64,000 nucleotides of DNA from Planctomycetaceae bacterium (GTDB taxonomy: Bacteria; Planctomycetota; Phycisphaerae; Sedimentisphaerales; Anaerohalosphaeraceae). Of this stretch, positions 8,915 through 17,033 are shown piece by piece. Every line of letters begins with the position of its first letter. The first letter of the stretch is position 1. A program made the position numbers and the translations under genes. Under the pieces are notes generated by a model. It worked only from the letters and a program-made list of their open reading frames with translations. It was not told where the DNA came from and searched no databases. The stretch covers positions 25,895-89,894 of the forward strand of contig JAJFTK010000012.1 in assembly GCA_021372945.1 (NCBI GenBank), in the 5' to 3' direction.

Positions 8915-8949
8915 GATAGACGATAGATGATAGACGCTAGAAGATAGAA
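8915..8949. repeat. Tandem array of five 7-bp units (GATAGAC type)
   Basis: The units are GATAGAC, GATAGAT, GATAGAC, GCTAGAA and GATAGAA. The array lies between the mutase gene and the remnant of a four-helix-bundle gene. The unit length equals that of the arrays at 7071 and 20102, but the unit sequence differs. Confidence 0.85.
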
Positions 8950-8956
8950 ATCTATC

Positions 8957-9099
8957 CTACACACGGGTGTTGCGTTTCTGCTCTTTGTTTTCCCATCGAT
9001 CCATCAAGCTAAACAACATTGCATTTACTTCATGATAGCGGCGATCCAACGGCTCAAATTCATTCCTGCTAATATAGGCACAATCGACTCTCCCGGCTA
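8957..9099 (-). pseudogene. C-terminal remnant of a four-helix-bundle (23S rRNA intervening-sequence type) protein
   Basis: On the minus strand a frame without its own start reads about 47 residues to a TAG at 8957-8959. It includes CAYISRNEFEPLDRRYHEV followed by NAMLFSLMDRW, which resembles the last helices of the four-helix-bundle family encoded in many 23S rRNA intervening sequences and as small chromosomal genes. The rest of the gene is missing: upstream sequence is the end of top6B, whose stop overlaps the fragment. The resemblance is from memory of the family pattern, so the call is moderate. A chance frame is the alternative. Confidence 0.4.
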
Positions 9100-10833
9100 A
9101 GGCAATGATCGAGATCGTTCCAGGATTGTCGCCAGCTTCGCCACCAGGGTATTCACCTGCGAATCCTTCAGGGTCAAAATATCTTTGAGCGCCTGACCGA
9201 TATGCGGCAGATAGATCTCGATATAGCCGCGTTTGACCATTTCGTCTTTGATGCGCCGCTGTTTACGGACATGCATGCCGAGTTTGCGGCCGCATTCCTG
9301 GATGGCCAGTTTGATCTCCTTGATGATCTCGGGGTAATGGGCGACGGCCTCCTTGCTTTCGGACGTGAAGGGAACCCAAACGGAAGCGACATGAATCATC
9401 AGCAGGATCGGGCCGCCGGGCAGCGCGCCTCTGCTCTGACTAAGGCCGTAATTGCGCCAGTTGGTCTCCATGACGGCCTTGTACGTCGCGCAGGAGGATT
9501 GCTGGTAGAGCAAGGGCACGCGGTTGGCGAAACGCACCAGCCGCATGAGCGGCTCTTTATCATCATCGCCGTTCTCTTCCCCTTTGAGTTCCTTGCAGCC
9601 GAACGCCAGTGCCGCCTCGACAATAAACGGGTTGCCGCGATAGACGGCGGGTTTGCGCGTAGAGCTGGTGTAGAAGTCCGCCTGGACAACGCGTTTGAGG
9701 CCATCGATCAATTTCTCTTCACCGATCGGGCCGATACAGTCGGTCGGAGGCGCCATCAGCTTGGTGTCATTGATGACCTGGTGCAGTTTTTCAGCCTCCT
9801 TGAGCGTGAGCTGCTGAGGCTTGAGATTGACCGACAGTTTGGCTTTCTTGACGATTTCGCGACCCACGTTGCCGCTGACGCGAGAAAAATCGTGATGCAG
9901 AAAATCCACGATCTTTTTGCTTTCGCTCTGGCGGGCCATCTTGAAGAGAACGCCCAGCTCAACCCCGTGCGGGTGCGGCTTTATCTCCATGGGGACAAAA
10001 GGCAGTTCGTTCGTCTGGCGGGGATAGTCACTGACCGTTCCATCGGGGGCCTGGTAGCTGATCGCCGCGTGCGGGTTGGCCATGGCGGTCTGGGCCAGGT
10101 ATTCATCCACACTTTGTCGGCCCTTTTGATAACGGCCTTCCAGCACGATCGTGACGCTTGTTCCGGTGGGCTGATCGAACTGGCATTCCTCATCGAGGAT
10201 GACATCGGGACGATTCTTGGTCGTATCGATCTGTACATGGTAGTGCCTCGCCGGTTTTGCCCCCGCAATGCGAGAAATGATCTGGACGGGTTCGCCCGTC
10301 GTGAGCAGCCCATACATGCCGGCGGCGCTGATGCCGATGCCCTGCTGGCCGCGGCTCATCTTTAAGGTGTGAAACTTGCTGCCATAGAGCAGGCGGGCGA
10401 AAATATTGGGCACCTGCTTTGGGACAATGCCGGGGCCGTTGTCCTTCACCGTCAGGCGGAACTTATTTTCCGAACCATCGATGGGTGTGATCGAGACCGC
10501 GATCGTCGGCAGGATATGGGCTTCTTCGCAGGCGTCCATGGAGTTATCGACAGCCTCTTTGACCGTGGTGAGCAAGGCCTTGCGCGGATTGTCGAAACCG
10601 AGCAGGTGGCGATTCTTGGCGAAGAATTCGCTAACGCTGATATCCCGCTGCTTGGCGGCGATCGATTCGGCCGTGGCGGCCACGGTCCTGGATCTGCGAC
10701 GCCCTTCGATGGGTTGCGGCAAAGCTTCCATTGGAGGGGCGTCGGCAACCTCCGAAGCGTCGGCCCGAGACTCCTGCTTAAAATCAAAATTTAACTGTGC
10801 CGGTTGTACTTTCTTGTGAGCAGACATTGGCAT
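9097..10833 (-). CDS. top6B: DNA topoisomerase VI subunit B
   Basis: This is the ATP-binding GHKL subunit of type IIB topoisomerase, which with subunit A passes DNA duplexes through a double-strand break. The Bergerat fold motifs are clear: EAVDNSMDA, DNGPG and RGQQGIG within the first ~170 residues, then the H2TH and transducer regions (ETNWRNYGLSQSRGALPGG near the end). About 70 residues, low in conserved motifs, precede the ATP-binding domain. The frame is open from an ATG at 10845, but AGGA stands just before the ATG at 10833, so this start (578 residues) is preferred. Subunit A, usually next door, is absent from this window. Topoisomerase VI is mainly archaeal and plant; scattered bacteria have it. 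Confidence 0.92.
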   Translation of the reverse strand: MPMSAHKKVQPAQLNFDFKQESRADASEVADAPPMEALPQPIEGRRRSRTVAATAESIAAKQRDISVSEFFAKNRHLLGFDNPRKALLTTVKEAVDNSMDACEEAHILPTIAVSITPIDGSENKFRLTVKDNGPGIVPKQVPNIFARLLYGSKFHTLKMSRGQQGIGISAAGMYGLLTTGEPVQIISRIAGAKPARHYHVQIDTTKNRPDVILDEECQFDQPTGTSVTIVLEGRYQKGRQSVDEYLAQTAMANPHAAISYQAPDGTVSDYPRQTNELPFVPMEIKPHPHGVELGVLFKMARQSESKKIVDFLHHDFSRVSGNVGREIVKKAKLSVNLKPQQLTLKEAEKLHQVINDTKLMAPPTDCIGPIGEEKLIDGLKRVVQADFYTSSTRKPAVYRGNPFIVEAALAFGCKELKGEENGDDDKEPLMRLVRFANRVPLLYQQSSCATYKAVMETNWRNYGLSQSRGALPGGPILLMIHVASVWVPFTSESKEAVAHYPEIIKEIKLAIQECGRKLGMHVRKQRRIKDEMVKRGYIEIYLPHIGQALKDILTLKDSQVNTLVAKLATILERSRSLP

Positions 10834-10853
10834 AGATTCCTGCATAAATGCTT

Positions 10854-10894
10854 GAGCGGTTCGACAGATGAGTTTACCAGCTATCGAACCGCTC
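10854..10894. promoter_or_regulatory. Perfect 11-bp inverted repeat in the top6B leader
   Basis: GAGCGGTTCGA (10854-10864) and TCGAACCGCTC (10884-10894) pair perfectly around a 19-base loop, in the 65-bp gap between the serA stop and the top6B start. On the minus strand no T-run follows, so it is not a standard terminator. It could be an mRNA structure controlling read-through or top6B translation, or a protein-binding site. Confidence 0.6.
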
Positions 10895-10910
10895 CGTAAT
10901 CACAAATCAG

Positions 10911-12500
10911 TTATTGAAGTTTGCAGACGAACAATTCATTCACGAACTCTAGCTTGTTCAGTTCAGCAGTGGCCTGGGGATCAGGCGATTTGGACAGGCT
11001 GACGGCCAGCACGGCCTTGCCCTGTTCCAGTTTATGACCGACGCCCATGGTATTGATGTTGAGGCCATAGCGGCCAAGGATCGTTCCGACAGCTCCGATC
11101 ACGCCGGGCTTATCTTCGTTGAAGATGATCAGCATAGCGCCTTCCGGCGTAACCTCGATGCTGAAACCGTCGATCTCAATAATACGCAGCAGGCTGCCGC
11201 CGTAAACCGTTCCGCGAATGACGCGCGTCACTTTGTCGGTTTCCACGGTCGCGCTGAAACTGGACTCGAGATCCTTGATCTCGGCATTCTTCACATGGTC
11301 GATACTGATGCCGCGTTCCTTGGCCAGGATCGGGGCATTGACCATGTTGACGGTGGTGTCAAAATACGGCTGCAGCAAACCGATGATAAAGGACGTGGCC
11401 ACCAGGTCGATGGGCTTATCGGCCAAAGAGCCGCGAAACTCGATCTTGGCGCCTTTGATCTGACCGGGAGCCAGGGTACTGAGCATGGCGCCGATCTTTT
11501 GAGCCAACTCCGCATACCGGAGCACGATCGAAGATACCGAAGCGCTGGTGCTCGGCGCGTTCAAGGCGTTGCGTATGGGGCCGCCCTTGATGGCTTCGCA
11601 GAGGATCTGGGCGGCTTCGACGGCCACTTCGATCTGCGCCTCTTCGGTGCTGGCGCCCAGATGCGGCGTCACCAGGCACTTGGGGCAATTGGTAAACCCC
11701 ATATTCTCCGGCGGCTCCTTGGAGAACACATCCAGCGCCGCCCCGGCGATGGTGCCGGCGTTCACGGCATTGTAAAGATCATCTTCGTTGATAATGCCGC
11801 CGCGGGCGCAATTGATCAGCCTGCACGTGGGCTTCATCATCTTGAGTTCCTTGGCGGTGATCAGGTTGGTCGTTTGCTCATTGCGAGGAACGTGCAGCGT
11901 TACGAAGTCCGCTTCCCGATAGATCCGTTCGATGTTGTCGGTGATCTCGATGCCGAGTTGTTCGGCTTCCTTTGGTGCGGCAAACGGGTCATAGCCAAGG
12001 ATGTTCATATTGAACCCGCTGGCCATTCGCGCCACGGCCATCCCGATCCGTCCGAGACCGATAATGCCCAGCGTCTTATTATTGAGCTGGTTGCCGGTAA
12101 AGCTCTTCTTGTCCCACTGGCCCTTCTTAAGGCTGTTGCAGGCGGGCACCACGTTGCGGCTCAGGGCCAGCATCAGCGCCATCGTGTGCTCGGCGGCGCT
12201 CATCGTATTGCCGCCGGGCGTGTTCATCACGATAACGCCCTTGCGCGTGGCGGTTTTAACATCTACGTTATCGATCCCTACGCCCGCCCTGGCCACTCCT
12301 TTGAGCTTGCCGGGGTTCTCCAGCACCTTTGCCGTCACCTGGGTCGCACTGCGTATGATCAAACCGTCATAATCGCCAATAATCTTTGCCAGTTCATCTT
12401 CGCTAATGCCTGTTTTGACGACGGGCTCGAAATCATCCATCGCGTTGATCAGATCAATACCCTCTTTGGCCAGCTTGTCGGTGATCAAAATCTTGTACAT
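10911..12500 (-). CDS. serA: D-3-phosphoglycerate dehydrogenase
   Basis: This cytoplasmic enzyme oxidises 3-phosphoglycerate to 3-phosphohydroxypyruvate with NAD, the first step of serine synthesis. At 529 residues it is the long form: an N-terminal substrate domain, the NAD-binding GLGRIG (about residue 148), the NTPGGNTMSAAEH helix, the catalytic NCARGGI arginine and VTPHLGAST histidine, an intervening domain, and a C-terminal ACT domain (last ~75 residues) that usually gives serine feedback control. It lies 12 bp after a lipoprotein gene and before top6B on the same strand. Confidence 0.97.
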   Translation of the reverse strand: MYKILITDKLAKEGIDLINAMDDFEPVVKTGISEDELAKIIGDYDGLIIRSATQVTAKVLENPGKLKGVARAGVGIDNVDVKTATRKGVIVMNTPGGNTMSAAEHTMALMLALSRNVVPACNSLKKGQWDKKSFTGNQLNNKTLGIIGLGRIGMAVARMASGFNMNILGYDPFAAPKEAEQLGIEITDNIERIYREADFVTLHVPRNEQTTNLITAKELKMMKPTCRLINCARGGIINEDDLYNAVNAGTIAGAALDVFSKEPPENMGFTNCPKCLVTPHLGASTEEAQIEVAVEAAQILCEAIKGGPIRNALNAPSTSASVSSIVLRYAELAQKIGAMLSTLAPGQIKGAKIEFRGSLADKPIDLVATSFIIGLLQPYFDTTVNMVNAPILAKERGISIDHVKNAEIKDLESSFSATVETDKVTRVIRGTVYGGSLLRIIEIDGFSIEVTPEGAMLIIFNEDKPGVIGAVGTILGRYGLNINTMGVGHKLEQGKAVLAVSLSKSPDPQATAELNKLEFVNELFVCKLQ

Positions 12501-12512
12501 GCAATTTTCTCC

Positions 12513-13205
12513 TTAGTATGTTTCGATCTCAAAGACTTCCTGAACGGAAACCCTTTCATCAGAGTTTTTAAATTTGAGCTTATCACATGGATATAAATAA
12601 CGCACCGTACAATGCGCATCGGCTGATACAAGCCGGCTGATCGCCGCGTCACGGCCGCCGGACTCCACCTCCACTTCGATATCGATCATTTTACCCTCCG
12701 GTTGTTTGGGCCACACGGCCGTCGGCACATCCACATCCAGCAGCACCGCACGGGTGACCAGCTTTCCCGCATAGAAATTTTTCATCTGCAAAGAATCTAT
12801 TTCGAAAGTCTCCACCTGAACCAGCAGTACATACCCGGCGCCCTGAGAACGGGCAACCGCTCGGGGATCTTCAGAAATGCCCTCTAAGCGGCTGGGGTGG
12901 GCAACCAGATTCGACGGATCGATCTTGGCAGCCTTGGTCATATACCCCTGAAAAGCGCCGATCAGCTTATCCTGAAGGTCGTAGCCCACATTCAGCGACC
13001 GCGGAAACTCGACCCACAGAAGTATTTTGCGGTCTTGATTTACCTGAAGATTGTAGTCAGGGGCGATTTTTCTCTCGAACGGGCCTTCACTAGCCATCAA
13101 TCCAAATAAACCGCATCCGGAAATCAACACGGGAATAGTTAACAATAACCAACAGAGATCTGTGATTTTCAGATATGCGCAGCAGTCATATTTCCGTATT
13201 ATCAA
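12513..13205 (-). CDS. Lipoprotein of unknown function
   Basis: The 230-residue protein begins with a hydrophobic signal ending in a lipobox (LISGC, Cys31), so it is probably lipid-anchored in the envelope. The mature part has mixed alpha/beta character with no motif I recognise; a stretch like KILLWVEFPRSLNVGYDLQDK hints at a soluble periplasmic domain. A shorter start is possible inside the first 20 residues. Its start overlaps the end of the DUF2752 gene by 20 bp, so the two are probably translated together. serA follows after 12 bp. Confidence 0.7.
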   Translation of the reverse strand: MIIRKYDCCAYLKITDLCWLLLTIPVLISGCGLFGLMASEGPFERKIAPDYNLQVNQDRKILLWVEFPRSLNVGYDLQDKLIGAFQGYMTKAAKIDPSNLVAHPSRLEGISEDPRAVARSQGAGYVLLVQVETFEIDSLQMKNFYAGKLVTRAVLLDVDVPTAVWPKQPEGKMIDIEVEVESGGRDAAISRLVSADAHCTVRYLYPCDKLKFKNSDERVSVQEVFEIETY

Positions 13206-13656
13206 GAATCGTCCTTACTAAGGTGACCATCCAACCCGCCAGAATTACTACGGTCGCAGCAATCAGAAGCAGTTTTGTACCGGTCGCGCTAAACACCCGT
13301 TTTGGAAAGTCAAAATCTACCCCAATAATAGCAAAAAGTAAAGCAAAAACCGCAACGAGAATTGCCAGCGCGCAAAAAACAGCCGCCGCGGGCTGGAGCC
13401 AGAACGCCTGTTTGAACTGACCGGTCACGAAAGCCTGGGCGGCGTGCGTCCACCCGCAGCCGGGACAGGGAATGTTAAACCGCTGTTTGAAACCGCAGAC
13501 TCCAAGGAAAAACCCGAGATCCAAAAATCCTTTTTCGGTAAACCAAAGAACTGCGAAGCCTGCCGTGATCATGATAAAAACAAGGGCATACACCAGTCTT
13601 ACCGGGTAAGACAGTTTGCGGCTTTTTTCTGGTTTTGCATATTGTTCATCCATCAT
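13186..13656 (-). CDS. DUF2752 family membrane protein
   Basis: The protein has about 156 residues from the ATG at 13656 and two or three membrane helices: one near residues 20-40, one near 90-110 and one near 130-150. Between them lies the family signature: a cysteine before KQRFN and the CPGCGWTHA motif. The CPGCG core is typical of DUF2752, whose function is unknown. The frame is open to a GTG at 13680, but a near-consensus promoter predicts a transcript start near 13659, after that codon. The first usable ATG would then lie about three bases from the 5' end, an apparent leaderless start. Confidence 0.75.
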   Translation of the reverse strand: MMDEQYAKPEKSRKLSYPVRLVYALVFIMITAGFAVLWFTEKGFLDLGFFLGVCGFKQRFNIPCPGCGWTHAAQAFVTGQFKQAFWLQPAAAVFCALAILVAVFALLFAIIGVDFDFPKRVFSATGTKLLLIAATVVILAGWMVTLVRTILDNTEI

Positions 13657-13665
13657 TGCGCCGTT

Positions 13666-13694
13666 ACAATAGACCCGCACTTACGTTGTGTCAA
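13666..13694 (-). promoter_or_regulatory. Sigma-70 promoter for the DUF2752-lipoprotein-serA operon
   Basis: On the minus strand TTGACA (complement of 13689-13694) and TATTGT (complement of 13666-13671) are 17 bp apart. The predicted start of transcription is near 13659. Confidence 0.7.
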
Positions 13695-13715
13695 GATTGA
13701 AAGGTACAGTGCCGC

Positions 13716-14531
13716 GTGATAAAAAGTTCGACCGAATTGAATCAGATGCTCGAAACGGCTAAAACAGCCGCCCGGCTGGCGGGACAGCGCGCGATGGAAG
13801 AACTTTGCTGTGCCCGCAAGTCGCTCAAGAGTTCTGACGAGGTCGTGACAACGGCCGATCCTGTCTGTCAAAAAATCATTCTTGACCAAATCCGCGCGTC
13901 GTATCCGGACGACGGCTATCTTGCCGAAGAAGGCCAGGACGGGACCTTGTACCGTGTTGGGCCGCGAAAAGAAAATCCCGTGTGGTGGGTGATCGATCCG
14001 ATCGACGGGACCAACAATTACGCCAACAAACTTCTTTGCTTCTGCGTCAGTATCGCGGCGATTTACGAGGGGCGGCCCATTGTCGGGGTCATTTTCGATC
14101 CGACCACTGACTCGATGTACTCGGCCGCGACCGGACAGGAAGCTCAGTTGAATGGTTCCAGAATACAGGTCAGCCAGGAAGAAATCAGCAGGTTTACAAG
14201 TTTTGGCGTGGATAGTCATCTGCATCCGAAAACAGACAAAGCGATCCTGAAGATCATGGAACGGACGCGGTTTCGCTGCCTTGGCGCCACCGCATTGCAC
14301 ATGGCCTACGTGGCAAAAGGAGCGATGATCGGCATGGTGAGCACATCGGCTCGCCTGTGGGACATCGCCGCCGGAACGGTTCTGGTTGAGCAGGCCGGCG
14401 GGCGAACTGCCGACCTTGACGGACAACCGATCTTTCCCATCGACATAGAAACCTATCAATCACAATCCATCCATACGCTGGCAACTTCCAGCCGTGTGTG
14501 CGACGGCATTCAGGCGCTTTTTGAAAACTAG
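13716..14531 (+). CDS. Inositol monophosphatase family phosphatase
   Basis: This 271-residue cytoplasmic, magnesium-dependent phosphatase carries the family motifs LAEEG (about residue 69), WVIDPIDGTNNY (about 90-101) and LWDIAAG (about 214), which bind the metals and activate water. Family members dephosphorylate inositol phosphate, histidinol phosphate, 3'-phosphoadenosine phosphate or NADP-like compounds. The sequence alone does not choose between them, and the neighbours give no pathway. The start used is a GTG with GAAAGG about 12 bases upstream; an ATG at 13746 is the alternative. Confidence 0.9.
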   Translation: MIKSSTELNQMLETAKTAARLAGQRAMEELCCARKSLKSSDEVVTTADPVCQKIILDQIRASYPDDGYLAEEGQDGTLYRVGPRKENPVWWVIDPIDGTNNYANKLLCFCVSIAAIYEGRPIVGVIFDPTTDSMYSAATGQEAQLNGSRIQVSQEEISRFTSFGVDSHLHPKTDKAILKIMERTRFRCLGATALHMAYVAKGAMIGMVSTSARLWDIAAGTVLVEQAGGRTADLDGQPIFPIDIETYQSQSIHTLATSSRVCDGIQALFEN

Positions 14532-14606
14532 AGCTTTTGAATGTAACAATTCCGAGGTAAAGGCGTTTTTAAATAAAATGAACCTGGTCTATTAAAGGAG
14601 AGAACG

Positions 14607-16946
14607 ATGTACATTGAACGCTTGAATCGTCTTGTAACTGTGTCTTTGGTTCTTTTGGCTTCGATGCTGCCCTTGCAGGCCGCACAGGGCCCTTCCGATG
14701 CCTTGCTTGCCAGCCTGCCGGAAAACTGCATCGCCATCTTGCGGGTCAATAATCTCAATGATGCGCTGACCAAGATGGACAGCTACCTGATGGGCGCTTC
14801 ACCGGTGCCGGTCAGCCTGGCGATGCTGGTGAATATGCAGTTGGTATCAGCCACCGGAGACGCGACCCTGACCGGCATTGACAAGGCGGGAAGTTTTGTG
14901 GTGATGGTTTTGCCGTCAGAAGAGGAAGATGTGAACGTGGGCATATTGGCGCCGCTGACAAGCTTTGATGAATTTACGGCCGCTAACAAATCGGTGAGCA
15001 AGCTTGAGGATGGAACGGTCCTGCTCAACGCTCCGCAGTCGCAAATCGGCTCTTTCGTTTTAGCCTCTGTATTAAATGGCAAATACGCCCTGGCGGTGCC
15101 GGAGTCCGAGAAGGAATCGCTTTCGCCGCTGAAGACGGCGCTTGACGACAAGACCTCCAAGCGCCTGGCCGCAAGGCTCAGTGCCGCGCAGAGCAAGGAC
15201 GCTTCAACCGTGCCGGCCTGGGCATTTGTGAATCTTTCCATGCTCTACGATGAGCATGGCGAAGAGATACAGGAGGCGATCGATGAAGGGATGCAGAAAG
15301 CCGGCGAGCAAGGCATGGGCGAATTAATGGGCGTTGCCGGCAAGATGTACAAGGAGATGTTCAAGACGTTTGCCGGAGACGCCGATTCCCTGACTATCGC
15401 CATGCAACCGGAAAACACGCTGCTTACAATCGATACCACCCTGCGCGCCAAGGACGGGTCGGAGACAGCCAAGATGCTGGTGGCGGACCCGGCGGCCAAA
15501 AACGGATATCAGCTTGGCGGTTTTATGAATAACACGTACGCGATCAATGCGTTGGCCAAGCTCAACCAGCCGATGCTCGAAAAGATGAACGAGACGATGC
15601 TGCGGATCATGGATGCCAGCGCAACAGAAGGCACCTCGGCTGAACTGTCCGCGAAGTTGAGAACATTGATGAATGAATGGATGAAGGGTACGGGGAGCGA
15701 ATTTGGTTTTTCGTTCTCCTATGCGGCAGGTGCGCCCCCGATCAGGCTGCGTGAAGTCGTTCAAATGAAGGAAGGCACTTCCGCCAAGAAGATGATGACC
15801 GAAAACCTGGACGCGATTAACGATATTTATAAATCCATGGGCCTGCCGTTCCAAATCAGCTACAAGGCCGACGCCGAGACCTACAAGGATACGGGGATCG
15901 ACGTCATTCAGATTTCCGCCTTGGAAGCAACCCAAGGCGCCGAAGCTAACAGTGAATTTAACGAGATGATGAAGAAGATGTATGGGCCGGAAGGGATCAA
16001 GTACTTTATGGCCCAAAAGGGCAGCCTTCTGCTGATCACGATTGGCGGCCAGGGGATTGACGAAATGAAGAGCCTGATCGATCAGCCGGCGTCGCAGCCG
16101 ATTGCCGGCGATATGAAAACGGCTGTGGATACCCTGGCAAACACGGCCTACGGTGACTTCGCGGCCAGCATCAATATATTGCGCCTGATGAAGGGCATGG
16201 GCGAAATGATGCAGTCGCTGCCGGGAGCCGAACAGAATCCAATGAAGGACATCTTCAAGGGAATCAATATCCAGTCGCAAAGCACGCTTGTCCTCGGCGG
16301 CAAAGTCGCTGACGGCCAGCTTGGATTGCGAATCGCCCTGCCGAAACAGCACCTGATGGAGGTGGTCACCGCGGGCATGCAGATCCAGCAGCAAATTATG
16401 CAGGACCAGCAGCAGCAAATGCAGCAGCCGGAGCAAGCGGAACCTAATCAGTCGGCGGCTCAAAAATCCATGCCGTTCGCAGCCGCTCCCAGCGCGACAG
16501 CGCAGCCGCAGCAGGAGGCGGCATCCCTGAAGACGTGGGTCGGCAAGAAGGCGCCGGAACTGAAGATGATCGACCTGGACAACCAGATCCACCGGATCTC
16601 ACGGCTCAAGGGCAAGAAGGTGGTGCTGGATTTCTGGGCAACGTGGTGTGCGCCGTGCAAGGAATCGATCCCCCATCTGATCGCTCTGAGAAGCAGGACC
16701 GTCCCAGAGTCGGCGGTCATCATAGGCCTCAGCAACGAAGCCGCTGACAAGGTAACGCAATACGTCAAGAGCGCCAAGATCAATTATCCGATCGCGGTTT
16801 ATAACGAGGAAGTGCCCGCCCCGTACGCAAAGGTGACGGGATTGCCGACGCTGTTCCTGATCGACGCGGAGGGAACGATCGTTGACGTGATCGAGGGATA
16901 TGACCCGGCAACGACGCCGCAGAAGATCGAGGCCTTCTTGAAATAA
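14607..16946 (+). CDS. Secreted protein with DUF3352-like N-terminal region and C-terminal TlpA-like thioredoxin domain
   Basis: This is a 779-residue exported protein. A signal peptide spans about residues 1-26 (hydrophobic VSLVLLASMLPL, then LQAAQG). Residues ~30-590 form a large region of alpha/beta repeats without catalytic motifs that I can name. A Gln-rich linker (about 590-640) follows, and the last ~140 residues are a thioredoxin fold of the TlpA/ResA type with active site WCAPC (about 680-684) and the cis-Pro loop VTGLPTLFLID. The thioredoxin domain should reduce or isomerise disulfides, or act on cytochrome c apoprotein, outside the cytoplasm; the N-terminal part may bind a partner. 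AAGGAGAG precedes the ATG. The gene stands alone between the phosphatase and the convergent pilin operon. Confidence 0.8.
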   Translation: MYIERLNRLVTVSLVLLASMLPLQAAQGPSDALLASLPENCIAILRVNNLNDALTKMDSYLMGASPVPVSLAMLVNMQLVSATGDATLTGIDKAGSFVVMVLPSEEEDVNVGILAPLTSFDEFTAANKSVSKLEDGTVLLNAPQSQIGSFVLASVLNGKYALAVPESEKESLSPLKTALDDKTSKRLAARLSAAQSKDASTVPAWAFVNLSMLYDEHGEEIQEAIDEGMQKAGEQGMGELMGVAGKMYKEMFKTFAGDADSLTIAMQPENTLLTIDTTLRAKDGSETAKMLVADPAAKNGYQLGGFMNNTYAINALAKLNQPMLEKMNETMLRIMDASATEGTSAELSAKLRTLMNEWMKGTGSEFGFSFSYAAGAPPIRLREVVQMKEGTSAKKMMTENLDAINDIYKSMGLPFQISYKADAETYKDTGIDVIQISALEATQGAEANSEFNEMMKKMYGPEGIKYFMAQKGSLLLITIGGQGIDEMKSLIDQPASQPIAGDMKTAVDTLANTAYGDFAASINILRLMKGMGEMMQSLPGAEQNPMKDIFKGINIQSQSTLVLGGKVADGQLGLRIALPKQHLMEVVTAGMQIQQQIMQDQQQQMQQPEQAEPNQSAAQKSMPFAAAPSATAQPQQEAASLKTWVGKKAPELKMIDLDNQIHRISRLKGKKVVLDFWATWCAPCKESIPHLIALRSRTVPESAVIIGLSNEAADKVTQYVKSAKINYPIAVYNEEVPAPYAKVTGLPTLFLIDAEGTIVDVIEGYDPATTPQKIEAFLK

Positions 16947-16974
16947 TCAGTCCACAGATTGATTATTGTGCAGT

Positions 16975-17000
16975 AAAATAAAAGCCGGCAAGATGCCGGC
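16975..17000 (-). terminator. Rho-independent terminator of the pseudopilin operon
   Basis: GCCGGC arms at 16984-16989 and 16995-17000 form a six-pair stem with a five-base loop. On the minus strand the stem is followed by TTTTATTTT (complement of 16975-16983), about 35 bp past the stop of the last pilin gene. The same ending, CGGCTTTTATTTT, follows the hairpin at 51827-51859. Confidence 0.7.
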
Positions 17001-17033
17001 GGTACCTAAGAATAATCAGTAATCAATGTACAA

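Noticed and set aside
9202-10365. A 387-codon open frame on the plus strand opposite top6B
   Set aside because: It is antisense to a well-conserved gene and its translation resembles no known protein; it is a composition shadow.
11034-12596. A 520-codon open frame on the plus strand opposite serA
   Set aside because: It is fully antisense to serA, without motifs or a ribosome-binding site.
15324-16592. A 422-codon open frame opposite the TlpA-fusion gene
   Set aside because: It is a shadow of an Ala/Met/Lys-rich gene, with long His/Leu runs and no plausible fold.
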